DNA of 14,506 bases. Source: Gallionella sp. Its GTDB lineage: Bacteria; Pseudomonadota; Gammaproteobacteria; Burkholderiales; Gallionellaceae. The stretch spans positions 1-14,506 of the forward strand of contig JAUYGW010000155.1 of assembly GCA_030690245.1 (NCBI GenBank), read 5' to 3'. Of this stretch, positions 1 through 7,847 are shown in pieces. Positions within the stretch are counted from its first letter, which is position 1; every line of letters starts with the position of its first letter. Made by a program: the position numbers and the translations under genes. The notes below the pieces were generated by a model that was not told the DNA's origin, did no database searches, and worked only from the letters and a program-made list of their open reading frames with translations.

Positions 1-113
1 CTCCTCAAACTACGTTGCAACCCGCATGCAGTCTACATTCTTGGCTGTTTGATTGAGGCCAACTGAGGAAAATAGGTTTATTTGCCCACCGGAAGAACTA
101 CTTGGAGAAGACG

Positions 114-332
114 ATGAATGATGAAATCATCAAGGCACTGCATGCGACGAAAGAACACTTGGTGCAGGACGCAGAGTTGGATATTAAACGTCTGATAGAA
201 AGTGTTCAACGCGAGGAAGCCATCAGCGTAGCGCAAGGTCGCATTGTTTTGCAGCCACCGTCTGGAAATCAGGAGCCATCGGTTTTCAATAGATCCGGTT
301 TGCCCATCATTGAAGTAGCAAATTACTCCTGA
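114..332 (+). CDS. Small hypothetical protein (72 aa), possibly orphan antitoxin-like
   Basis: I do not recognise a named function. The start is ATG 114, because GGAGAAG at 104-110 is a good Shine-Dalgarno sequence just upstream; the frame could extend to a TTG at 102, which lies inside that site. The 72-residue product is polar and charged, with no signal peptide or membrane segment. Its first ~40 residues (MNDEIIKALHATKE onward) look helical, followed by a basic/Pro stretch (RIVLQPPSG). The layout 'MNDEII..hxxKEx..DxxxDIkrl....rxeE' resembles short proteins often found next to toxin genes, but no toxin partner is visible, so this is only a suggestion. The last residues and the TGA stop lie inside a ~70-bp dispersed repeat (321-389), so the native C-terminus may have been replaced. 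The gene is convergent with the response regulator gene. Confidence 0.6.
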   Translation: MNDEIIKALHATKEHLVQDAELDIKRLIESVQREEAISVAQGRIVLQPPSGNQEPSVFNRSGLPIIEVANYS

Positions 333-389
333 ATTGATAGCTGCTTGCGCACATTCAACGGGAGCTACAGGCCGATTTTGCGCACAAAC
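321..389 (+). repeat. Dispersed ~70-bp intergenic repeat, copy 1
   Basis: The stretch from AATTACTCCTGAATTGATAG to CGCACAAAC recurs at 11496-11565 in the same orientation, with about seven substitutions and one single-base indel (hand alignment). Each copy carries an inverted repeat, TAGCT (338-342) and AGCTA (363-367), followed by GGCCGATTTTG. Copy 1 sits between two convergent genes and supplies the stop codon of the upstream one. I recall similar sequences scattered in Comamonadaceae genomes, where they lie between genes. A role as transcription terminator or REP-like element is inference. Confidence 0.8.
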
Positions 390-405
390 TGTATCCCGGG
401 TCGAT

Positions 406-1038
406 TCAAGACACCAATCCATGGTCAATCGAATACCTGACGAGTTCAACAATCGATACAAAACCCATCTTTTCCATGATGTTGGTCTTGTGCGTGGAAA
501 CCGTTTTTTGACTGATCGTGAGCTGCTGGGCGATATCAGATGGACTGAGTCCATCGGCCAGCATCCGCATGACCTCGACCTCTCGTTCGGTCAAACAATG
601 GTGTCCGTGTGAGGGCTCATGTGAAGTCATGTCAAATGCCATTTGCTCGGCTATCTTGGGATCAATGAAACGCCCACCACCGATCACCTTGTGAATGGCC
701 AGAAGCAAAAACTCGGGCTCAGAGTCTTTGCTGAGATAACCACTGGCACCTGCCTTGAGCGCCAACTGAACGATTTGCGGCTCTTCATGCATGGTCAAGA
801 CCAATATCGGAATGTCAGGAAACCGTGTATGCAAACGCGATACGAAGGCATGACCACTGACGCCAGGCATGGTCAGGTCAAGCAGCACCAAGTCCACCGT
901 GTGTTCACGCAAATAATCTAAAGCCATAGAACCGTTGGGCGCTTCAGCAACCACCTTGATATCTGGCGTCAGTGCAAATATTTGCTTGAGCCCCATACGC
1001 ACGATGGCATGGTCATCAACAATCATCAAGCGGATCAC
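406..1038 (-). CDS. NarL/FixJ-family response regulator
   Basis: The 210-residue product is a two-component DNA-binding regulator acting in the cytoplasm. The receiver domain (residues 1-120) shows the acidic pair D8-D9, the phospho-acceptor D54 in LVLLDLTMPG, T82 (VLTM) and K104 (LSKD). A LuxR-type helix-turn-helix follows at about 147-210 (LTEREVEVMRMLADG, then SQKTVSTHK). The start is taken as GTG 1038: AAGGAGA at 1049-1043 is correctly spaced, and the GTG overlaps the TGA of the kinase gene (GTGA), the usual sign of translational coupling. An in-frame GTG at 1083 would add 15 residues inside the kinase gene with no ribosome site. The partner is almost certainly the multi-PAS kinase directly upstream. 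Targets are unknown; the divergently transcribed c-di-GMP enzyme gene is a plausible one. Length and key residues are normal for the family. Confidence 0.93.
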   Translation of the reverse strand: MIRLMIVDDHAIVRMGLKQIFALTPDIKVVAEAPNGSMALDYLREHTVDLVLLDLTMPGVSGHAFVSRLHTRFPDIPILVLTMHEEPQIVQLALKAGASGYLSKDSEPEFLLLAIHKVIGGGRFIDPKIAEQMAFDMTSHEPSHGHHCLTEREVEVMRMLADGLSPSDIAQQLTISQKTVSTHKTNIMEKMGFVSIVELVRYSIDHGLVS

Positions 1039-4000
1039 AACGTCTCCTTCAATTTTTGTGCCGGAATGATAACGGTGAGACACGTTCCCGACCCCGGTTT
1101 GGCCTGTACTTCAAAACTGCCACCCATCATGCGGGCCCGCTCACTCATGCCAATCAGTCCGAAGCCACCCATTTTGATCTTGTCCGCATCGAACCCTTGG
1201 CCATTGTCCGCAATAACAATATGTAAAAAACCCGCTGCCTCCTCAACGGTGATGTCGACTCTGGTGGCGCTCGCATGCCGTACAACGTTGGTGAGTGATT
1301 CCTGAACGATGCGAAAGATCGCCAGGGCATGCTCGTCATCCACAAGCAGGTTGTCTGACGGCAGGTTGAGGCAGAAAACCCCCTGTGTGCTTTGCTGAAA
1401 TTCGCTCACAAGCCACAACAGCGCGGCACCAACGCCTGCATCAAGAACGGGTGGCCGCAACGATTTGGTCACGTCACGCACGGTTTGAAGTGCGCTTGCG
1501 GCCAGTTTGTGCATGTGCTCTATGTGGCTTGCAAGTTCAGGGTTGGCTGCCCCAAACTGAAAACGCAGTTGAGAAATACTCATGCGCAACGCCGTCAGGT
1601 TTTGCCCCAGCTCATCGTGAATTTCCCGTGCAATGCGCTTGCGTTCATCCTCTCGATCAGCTTCGCGGCGCATGGTGAGTTCCAGCAGCTGATTGTTGGA
1701 TTGCCGAAGTTTCTCTTCGCTGCCCAACAAATTTTGATAGGCCAGCAGGGCTGACAGGCTATCACCCAATCGTCTTCCAATGGCCTGAAAAAGCCGCTCC
1801 TCCCACGGCTTCCAGCTTCTCGCGCCGGAACACTGATGGATTCCAAATTCCCAGGGGCTTCCGGTTTGGGGATAGATGGCGATGGACATGAGACTTTGCA
1901 CCTGAAACTGATCGGCTAAGACGAGTGGGGTGGCATGCTCGGCATCGCCACCCAACTTCACCGGCCCATCGGTACGCAGGAGCAGCCGCATTTTGTCTGC
2001 GATAGCCGGGTCATGTGGCAAATCAATACCCATGGAAAGGACACCAGGATAGGGTGGGCGATGGCGCTCCATCGGTATCGTCCATCTCGCAGCATCAGGG
2101 TCACAGGGGTGAAGAAGAAAGGCGCGGTCACAGCCAAAAATGGACAGGACGACATCAAGCACATGGGACATCATGGTCTGAATGTCGTCTGCCCCCTGAA
2201 TGGCTTTGTTAACCAAATCCATGCCTTCCAGAAAGCGCACATGCTCCTTGATGCTTTGTTCTGCATCAAAACGTTCAGTGACATTACGGGCAAGAACGAT
2301 GAATGTGACTTCGGCATCCGGAAAGTTCAGTTTTCTGGCGACCGACAGCTCGAACCAGCAGGCCCTACCTGCAAGATGGACACCAATGACCTTGCCATAG
2401 GAATGCCCCGTTTCATCGGCCTCACCAAGCGCCTCCACGACAATGCCAATGGCATCGGATGTCAGCAATTCGTTCACCGACTGGCCCGCAAAATCTGGAT
2501 TCCATTGGCTCGATAATGCTGGATTGCGGGCATGTACCCGCAACTGATTGCCCTCTCGATCAACCTCAAACAAGAGGTCGGGAATAGCGCTAATGGTTGC
2601 ACTGAGGTCGGCATTGAGTTTCAGAACGGCATGTTCAGCCTGCTTGCGCTCTGTCACATCCAACATGATCCCGTACCATAAGCTGGTGCCATCAGGCTGA
2701 CGGTTCGGCATAGAGATCACATTGAGCCAGCGCTCTGGATGCCCCGGACGGCAAGCCCGAAAATCTATGCGCATCTCGGTCTGCGTTTGCACTGATCGGG
2801 CAATGGCCTCTTCGATGCGGGACTGGTCATCCGGGTGCGCAAGGGCGTGAAGCTGCGCCATGTCGTCCATCACATCCGCAGGCTCAAGACCGTAATACTC
2901 CTTGATGGCCGAACTCATGAAGGGAAAGCAGCCCCGTCCCTCTGGGGTCACGCGGAAGGTAAACGCCAAACCCGGCAAGTTGTCAAGAAAATGCGCAAGC
3001 CGGCGTTCGCCTTCCCGAATCGCGGTAATGTCCCGACCGAAAGCGAGGGTGCCGATGACGCGGCCAGTCGCGTCGCGCTCCGGCACGACGACGATCTGTC
3101 CAACCCGTGGAACACCGTGATCCCGAGTCCGAACAAGTTCGACGGTCTCGGCGGTTCCGCTCGCGATCACGCGTTTCGCGGCCTCGTCGATCACCGCGAA
3201 ACGTCCGTCCGGCCAGACCTCGATGGGCCGCTTGCCGATCACCTCGTCGCCGCTGGCGAGTTCCAGATCGCGGACCAGAAGATCGTTGAGGTAAAGGATG
3301 CGGTGATCGAGGTCGTAGCGGATGACACTGTCAGGCGAGCTTTCTGCGAGACTGCGGAACTTTTGTTCGCGACTTTGCAACTCCGCTTCTGCCCGCCTGC
3401 GCTCGGTAATATCGCGCACCAGCGACAAGTTCAATACCTGGCCTTCGTATTCAAACATCGAGCCTTGGATCTCCACCGGGAAAAAGCTTCCGTCGCGTCG
3501 GCGGTGGCGGGTCTCAAAGGTGTATGACCCATTGGCAAGCACTTTCTCCCAAATAGCCCGCCCTTGGTCAGGCGTGAACTCCGGACAAATCTCGTTCAGG
3601 GTCAGATCAAGCAATTCCTCGCGGCTATACCCCAAGTCGTTATAGGCTGCGGCGTTGACATACGTGAAGCGCAAGTTGGTGCGATTCATCAGGTAAACCG
3701 CTTCATGCGCCTGATCCAGTACAAACTCTTTCAACCGAAGGCTCTGCTCAATCAGTTTGCGCTCTGTGATGTCATGTATATACCCGTACCAGACAATGCC
3801 GCCCTGCGGATGGGGCTGAGGATTGGTGTTGGATTCCATCCAACGTTCACCCCGCGTGGGGTGCAAAATCCGAAACTCCTCGTGCCACGTGGTCATGTTC
3901 TGCCCCGACGCAACAATGGTGTCCATCACCCGTTGTGCATCTTCAGGGTGGTTCAGCGCCAACAACGCAGAGGCATCATTCAAAACATCTTGCGGCTGCA

Positions 4001-4868
4001 GACCAAACAGCTCCTTGATTTTGGGCGAAACATAGGGCATGCACTTCGAACCATCCGGGCGCAAATAAAACGCCCCCATCATGCCTGGCGTAGACTCGGC
4101 CAGCGCACGTAACTCGCGCTCTTTGGCAGAGAGTTCATCCTGCAAACGGTAAACTTCCGTCATGTTGCGCCCCAGACCCAACACGCTGACGATGCGACCC
4201 TCGTCGTCGTATTCCGGCACCATGCTGACATCGTGAATTTGTGACATGCCGTCAACAAGTACGGTCTGATGCGCAAAAATTGTGGCCTCACCGCTGGCAA
4301 TCACCTGCTCGATGGCTGACTTACCTGCTTCCTGTATTTCCGTCCCAATGATGGAACGGGCAGAAACGCCCAGCGTGCGCTCATGCGTCGGATTGATGTA
4401 GAGGTAGCGCCCGGTCACATCCCAGCGTGCAATGTTATCGGGCAGGTTTTCAGCCAGCGTGCGGAAATCCCGTTCCCGCGCCTCCTGAGCCTGGCGCGAG
4501 GCGGTGATGTCCCGCGCAACCCCCAGCACGCCGATCAGCTTGCCAACGCTGTCGCGCATAGGCGTTTGAATCGCCTCGAACAAGCCGCAGTAACCATCCG
4601 CAAAGGTCAGCCACGCCTCGTGACGGCAACTGTTGCCAGAGGCCATGGCCGCCTGATCATTTTCACGGAAAAACCCGGCTTGTGTGGTAGCCGCAAAATC
4701 AAGCTCGCTCTTGCCAAGGATGTCGCATTCCTTCGCGCCGCACAAACGCTCGAACGCGGCATTGCAGGTAAGAAACACACCGTCATGACCCGTCAGCCAG
4801 ACTAGATCAGGAATGGTGTTGACCAGTGTGCGCAAAAAAGAGCTTTCAGCATCCTGGCGGGTGTCCAT
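1035..4868 (-). CDS. Seven-PAS, GAF, NarL-type sensor histidine kinase
   Basis: A 1277-residue hybrid-sensor-length kinase without receiver domain. Domains in order: PAS1 ~7-122, PAS2 ~134-238, PAS3 ~253-368, PAS4 ~378-490, PAS5 ~503-617, PAS6 ~623-740, PAS7 ~752-866, GAF ~877-1040, HisKA_3 ~1070-1140 with phospho-acceptor H1084 (REIHDELGQ), HATPase ~1175-1272 with N1194, DNGQGFD 1221-1227 and GGFGLIGM 1234-1241. Several PAS modules end in the usual DITER-type signature. No membrane segment is visible, so it should be cytosolic and sense intracellular signals such as redox state, oxygen or small ligands. The start is ATG 4868, with AGGAGA at 4878-4873; an upstream ATG (4913) has no such site. 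PAS2/PAS5 and PAS3/PAS6 look like duplicated modules. PAS5 DNA is clearly richer in GC and CpG than its flanks. It forms an operon with the response regulator (GTGA overlap). Confidence 0.93.
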   Translation of the reverse strand: MDTRQDAESSFLRTLVNTIPDLVWLTGHDGVFLTCNAAFERLCGAKECDILGKSELDFAATTQAGFFRENDQAAMASGNSCRHEAWLTFADGYCGLFEAIQTPMRDSVGKLIGVLGVARDITASRQAQEARERDFRTLAENLPDNIARWDVTGRYLYINPTHERTLGVSARSIIGTEIQEAGKSAIEQVIASGEATIFAHQTVLVDGMSQIHDVSMVPEYDDEGRIVSVLGLGRNMTEVYRLQDELSAKERELRALAESTPGMMGAFYLRPDGSKCMPYVSPKIKELFGLQPQDVLNDASALLALNHPEDAQRVMDTIVASGQNMTTWHEEFRILHPTRGERWMESNTNPQPHPQGGIVWYGYIHDITERKLIEQSLRLKEFVLDQAHEAVYLMNRTNLRFTYVNAAAYNDLGYSREELLDLTLNEICPEFTPDQGRAIWEKVLANGSYTFETRHRRRDGSFFPVEIQGSMFEYEGQVLNLSLVRDITERRRAEAELQSREQKFRSLAESSPDSVIRYDLDHRILYLNDLLVRDLELASGDEVIGKRPIEVWPDGRFAVIDEAAKRVIASGTAETVELVRTRDHGVPRVGQIVVVPERDATGRVIGTLAFGRDITAIREGERRLAHFLDNLPGLAFTFRVTPEGRGCFPFMSSAIKEYYGLEPADVMDDMAQLHALAHPDDQSRIEEAIARSVQTQTEMRIDFRACRPGHPERWLNVISMPNRQPDGTSLWYGIMLDVTERKQAEHAVLKLNADLSATISAIPDLLFEVDREGNQLRVHARNPALSSQWNPDFAGQSVNELLTSDAIGIVVEALGEADETGHSYGKVIGVHLAGRACWFELSVARKLNFPDAEVTFIVLARNVTERFDAEQSIKEHVRFLEGMDLVNKAIQGADDIQTMMSHVLDVVLSIFGCDRAFLLHPCDPDAARWTIPMERHRPPYPGVLSMGIDLPHDPAIADKMRLLLRTDGPVKLGGDAEHATPLVLADQFQVQSLMSIAIYPQTGSPWEFGIHQCSGARSWKPWEERLFQAIGRRLGDSLSALLAYQNLLGSEEKLRQSNNQLLELTMRREADREDERKRIAREIHDELGQNLTALRMSISQLRFQFGAANPELASHIEHMHKLAASALQTVRDVTKSLRPPVLDAGVGAALLWLVSEFQQSTQGVFCLNLPSDNLLVDDEHALAIFRIVQESLTNVVRHASATRVDITVEEAAGFLHIVIADNGQGFDADKIKMGGFGLIGMSERARMMGGSFEVQAKPGSGTCLTVIIPAQKLKETL
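1043..1049 (-). promoter_or_regulatory. Shine-Dalgarno site of the response regulator gene inside the kinase gene
   Basis: AAGGAGA on the minus strand lies within the last codons of the kinase gene, four bases before GTG 1038. It decides the GTG start and, with the GTGA stop/start overlap, points to coupled translation of kinase and regulator. Confidence 0.75.
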
Positions 4869-4872
4869 CAAA

Positions 4873-4878
4873 TCTCCT
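4873..4878 (-). promoter_or_regulatory. Shine-Dalgarno site of the kinase gene
   Basis: AGGAGA on the minus strand is followed by TTTG and then ATG 4868. It supports the start at 4868 over the in-frame ATG at 4913, which lacks a comparable site. Confidence 0.75.
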
Positions 4879-5016
4879 GTCACACTGCGAATCAGATCGT
4901 GTTCACGCACCAAACAAACTCAAAAAACTCAACGCTCTTGAACATTTAGAAATTTTCCCCAAAGGCTACAAAAAAAATTTTTATCTTCGGTCGTCTTCGC
5001 CACGAAAGCCACAACT

Positions 5017-5034
5017 TCTCAGATTTTTCTGAGA
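5017..5034. promoter_or_regulatory. Perfect inverted repeat (TCTCAGA-TTTT-TCTGAGA), candidate operator
   Basis: A 7-bp stem with a TTTT loop lies about 150 bp upstream of the kinase start and 200 bp upstream of the c-di-GMP enzyme start. Neither strand shows a T-run after the stem, so it is not a standard terminator. A binding site for the linked NarL-type regulator or another factor is inference. Confidence 0.4.
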
Positions 5035-5154
5035 TGAAATCAGCGTAATCCGACTACAAATAATCAATGGCTGATAGTGTATTTGCAATGACTCTGGCAC
5101 GATCAAGGGAATGAATTTTCACCTAAAGATCAAGTTAAGCAGCGTTATTGCGAT

Positions 5155-5214
5155 CAGGTCAAAGGGCAACAGTACAGGATGTCATCGGCAAGCACCCCAG
5201 GCAAGTGTGACCTG
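5155..5214 (+). promoter_or_regulatory. Long-range inverted repeat in the 5' leader of the c-di-GMP enzyme gene
   Basis: CAGGTCA (5155-5161) and TGACCTG (5208-5214) are perfectly complementary with 46 bases between. The pair could close a structured leader ending 22 bases before ATG 5237. The enclosed sequence does not match the c-di-GMP riboswitch folds I know, so the structure may be incidental. Confidence 0.25.
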
Positions 5215-5236
5215 TCTGAGAAAAAAATAAATTGCC

Positions 5237-7717
5237 ATGTTGGAGACGATGAACAATCTGGTCGAACGCATTCCGGTAGGTGTATTCAAATTACGCACGC
5301 GCCCCAATGGCGAGCATTGTTTCGAGTACGTTAACCCACGCTGGTGTGAAATATACGGACTGGTGCAAGCCGAAGCCCTGCAGGATATAAAAATCGTTTT
5401 GCGGCAAGTGCATCCGGATGACCTGAATCATTGGCATACCCTGTTGCAAGAGGCTGTCCAAGCTGTGAGGTCTTTTGAATGGGAAGGCCGAATAACCAAG
5501 CAGGGCAGCACGCGGTGGTGGTTGATGCAAGCCACGCCAGCGGCGCAGAATAATGGGGAAATCTTGTGGAGCGGCATCGTGCATGATGTCACGGAACGTC
5601 GCATGGCTGAGGAACAGCACCGCCTGGCGGCAAGCGTTTTCGCCGCATCCCGCGAAGGCATTTTGATCACCGATGCCGATGTCCGGATTGTCGAAGTCAA
5701 CGAGGCATTTTGCCGCATCACCGGATACGAGCGTGAAGAAATACTGGGGCAAAACCCCAACATTCTCAAGTCAGGTTACCAGGATCGTCTTTTCTATACC
5801 GCCATGTGGCACGACATCAAGCAAAAAGGACATTGGAGCGGCGAGGTTTGGAACCGACGCAAGAATGACGAGGTGTACGCCGAGTCAATCACCATATCCG
5901 CTGTACGCAATCACCTTGGCCAGATCATTCATTATGCGGGCGTGTTTGCAGACATTACCCACTTGAAGGAACAGGAACAGCGACTCCAAAAAATCGCCCA
6001 TTTTGATGCTCTCACCGGCCTGCCAAACCGGGCTCTTCTGGCTGATCGCCTGAGACAGGCGGTAGACCAGGCTAGGCGAACCGGCAACCAAATTGCTTTG
6101 TGTTATCTGGATCTGGACGATTTCACGTCGATCAACGAGCAGCTCGGCCATCAGGTGGGCGACTCACTGTTGATGGAAATCGCCCGGCGCCTGGGAAACT
6201 GTCTACGCGATAGCGATACCGTGGCGTGCATTGGCAGCGACGAATTTGTGCTGCTGCTTCCCAATCTGAAACAAATCAGTGAATGTGAGGTGACTCTCTA
6301 CCGTATTCTTGAAACTATCCAGCAGCCGGTGTCCATCAAAGGTCATCAGATCATCATGTCTGCAAGTCTGGGGGTCACCATTTACCCCAGCGACAGCGCC
6401 GACCCGGATACCTTGCTGCGGCATGCCGACCAAGCCATGTATCTGGCCAAACAGGAAGGAAAAAACCGCTTCCACATCCACAACCCGGAACAAGACCGGC
6501 AGGTAAGAGCACGCCGGGAGTCGGTTCAGCGACTCGCTATAGCCCATCAACATAGTGAGTTTGTTCTGCACTACCAGCCCAAGGTCGACTTGACTACCGG
6601 TGAAGTCATCGGAGTTGAGGCTCTCATTCGTTGGCAACATCCAGAACGCGGACTATTACCCCCCAGTGAATTTCTGCCCTTGATTGATAGAACAGAATTG
6701 GCCATTTACGTAGACGAATGGGTGATCAACACCGCACTTGCCCAGATAGCCACCTGGAAAGCAGCCGGATTGCGTTTGACAGTCAGTGTGAACATCAGCA
6801 TTGACCACCTTGTACGCCCAGGCTTTGCCCAACAGTTGCATGCCATACTTTCCAACCACCCTGGTGCTTGCCCCAAAGACCTGGAATTGGAAATACTGGA
6901 ATCTGCTGCCATTTCAGACATGGAGTACGCCACCCAAGCGCTGGAAACCGTCTCGGAAATGGGGTTCAGCTTTGCGCTGGACGACTTCGGCACCGGCTAC
7001 TCTTCATTGAGCTACTTCAGCAAACTTCCGGTGGACACCCTCAAGATTGACCAGGGTTTTGTGCGCGACATGTTGGTTGATCCCGAAGACCTCAGCATTG
7101 TCGAAAGCATCATCCTGTTGGCCAAAACATTCAACCGTCCCGCTGTTGCGGAGGGTGTGGAGTCGATGGAGCATTACGCCATGCTGCAACACCTGGGATG
7201 TTCTTTCGGCCAGGGATACGGGATTACCCGCCCCATGCCAGCGGAAGAAATTCCAGGCTGGATCACGCAATGGCAAAAAAACACCACTTGGCTCAACCTA
7301 CCCGGTATTGCCTTGCACAGGGAGGATGTGGTACTGCTCGCGGCCAAGGCCAGCCACCAACAATGGATCAAAGGCGTGGTCGACTGCATGAGCAATCCGG
7401 AGCGCACAGGTCATTTCTTGCACAAGCGCCAATGCCGCTTTGGGCGCTGGTTTCTTGGCAATGGCTACAGCCGGTACGGCCATCTTGGCGCTTACTTGGC
7501 ACTGCAACCCATGTACACGCACATCAACACCCTGGTGACAGAATTGCTGGAGCTGACCATCCAAGGCACACCTCAGGATGCCCATGCCCGCCTGCCTGAG
7601 TTATACCGCCAGCGAGATGATTTTCTGCAAGGAATGGATGCGCTGATCAGGCAGATGGTTCAACCTCAAAACGGAAAGGCGACAGCGTCCAACCGTCGCC
7701 CCCCACACCCCCCATGA
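5237..7717 (+). CDS. PAS-PAS-GGDEF-EAL-CZB c-di-GMP signalling protein
   Basis: An 826-residue cytosolic enzyme likely to hydrolyse c-di-GMP. Domains: PAS ~8-120, PAS ~125-242, GGDEF ~250-415, EAL ~425-675, CZB (chemoreceptor zinc-binding) ~695-770. The GGDEF signature reads GSDEF (333-337) with C331 where Arg is usual, while the inhibitory-site RxxD is kept as RDSD (324-327); cyclase activity is doubtful. The EAL residues are all present: E461 (EALIRW), N519, E552, D582-D583 in [10 protein letters not shown]603, E639, Q659, so phosphodiesterase activity is expected. The CZB domain keeps H707 and C733 (QCRFGRW), but the two later His ligands appear as Y760 and N764. ATG 5237 has an in-frame stop just upstream but a poor ribosome site; ATG 5249 after GGAG is an alternative start. 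The adjacent chemoreceptor genes and divergent kinase suggest joint control of motility. A hairpin (7678-7700) without T-run overlaps the 3' end. Confidence 0.93.
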   Translation: MLETMNNLVERIPVGVFKLRTRPNGEHCFEYVNPRWCEIYGLVQAEALQDIKIVLRQVHPDDLNHWHTLLQEAVQAVRSFEWEGRITKQGSTRWWLMQATPAAQNNGEILWSGIVHDVTERRMAEEQHRLAASVFAASREGILITDADVRIVEVNEAFCRITGYEREEILGQNPNILKSGYQDRLFYTAMWHDIKQKGHWSGEVWNRRKNDEVYAESITISAVRNHLGQIIHYAGVFADITHLKEQEQRLQKIAHFDALTGLPNRALLADRLRQAVDQARRTGNQIALCYLDLDDFTSINEQLGHQVGDSLLMEIARRLGNCLRDSDTVACIGSDEFVLLLPNLKQISECEVTLYRILETIQQPVSIKGHQIIMSASLGVTIYPSDSADPDTLLRHADQAMYLAKQEGKNRFHIHNPEQDRQVRARRESVQRLAIAHQHSEFVLHYQPKVDLTTGEVIGVEALIRWQHPERGLLPPSEFLPLIDRTELAIYVDEWVINTALAQIATWKAAGLRLTVSVNISIDHLVRPGFAQQLHAILSNHPGACPKDLELEILESAAISDMEYATQALETVSEMGFSFALDDFGTGYSSLSYFSKLPVDTLKIDQGFVRDMLVDPEDLSIVESIILLAKTFNRPAVAEGVESMEHYAMLQHLGCSFGQGYGITRPMPAEEIPGWITQWQKNTTWLNLPGIALHREDVVLLAAKASHQQWIKGVVDCMSNPERTGHFLHKRQCRFGRWFLGNGYSRYGHLGAYLALQPMYTHINTLVTELLELTIQGTPQDAHARLPELYRQRDDFLQGMDALIRQMVQPQNGKATASNRRPPHPP

Positions 7718-7765
7718 CGCCACGCCCTTTCGGCCACAGACCCACATGGCTACTGGGTTCTTCGT

Positions 7766-7792
7766 CAAATCAAAACCCTGTTCACCGGATAG
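7766..7792 (+). promoter_or_regulatory. Weak candidate sigma-28 (FliA) promoter for the Aer-like gene
   Basis: CAAA (7766-7769) and CCGGATAG (7785-7792) are separated by 15 bases, the spacing of the flagellar consensus TAAA-N15-GCCGATAA. Matches are three of four and five of eight. It lies 55 bases upstream of the Aer-like start, and chemoreceptor genes are often under sigma-28. The match is weak. Confidence 0.25.
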
Positions 7793-7847
7793 CAATGATC
7801 TGTCATGTCCCAATCCTATAACTACAGCCATCTCAAGGAACAATCCA

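Larger units (their letters stand above)
4869..5236. promoter_or_regulatory. Divergent intergenic region between kinase and c-di-GMP enzyme genes
   Basis: This 368-bp stretch is AT-rich compared with its flanks and contains no convincing gene. It must hold the promoters of both divergent transcription units. It includes a perfect short hairpin (5017-5034), A/T tracts around 4970-4985, and a longer-range inverted repeat (5155-5161 with 5208-5214) close to the start of the plus-strand gene. I could not assign convincing -35/-10 boxes in either direction. Confidence 0.55.

Noticed and set aside
78..554. 158-codon minus-strand frame across the small gene and repeat copy 1
   Set aside because: It crosses the repeat and the regulator's 3' end, reads as an antisense shadow, and competes with better-supported genes.
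1039..1083. Longer response-regulator start at GTG 1083
   Set aside because: The added residues lie within the kinase gene and precede the normal receiver start; the GTG at 1038 has a good ribosome site and GTGA coupling.
4869..4913. Longer kinase start at ATG 4913 (15 extra residues)
   Set aside because: AGGAGA sits correctly before ATG 4868, and the extra residues lack similarity to a PAS lead-in and have no ribosome site.
5093..5115. TGGCACG resembling a sigma-54 -24 element upstream of the c-di-GMP enzyme gene
   Set aside because: The -12 element is absent: AGGGA stands where TTGC(A/T) is needed.
5155..5214. c-di-GMP (GEMM) riboswitch in the leader of the c-di-GMP enzyme gene
   Set aside because: AAGGGCAA and a closing stem are suggestive, but the second conserved GACGCAAAGCC-type element is missing.
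7793..7822. Sigma-70 promoter with -10 TATAAC (7817-7822) before the Aer-like gene
   Set aside because: No sequence like TTGACA occurs at 16-18 bases upstream.
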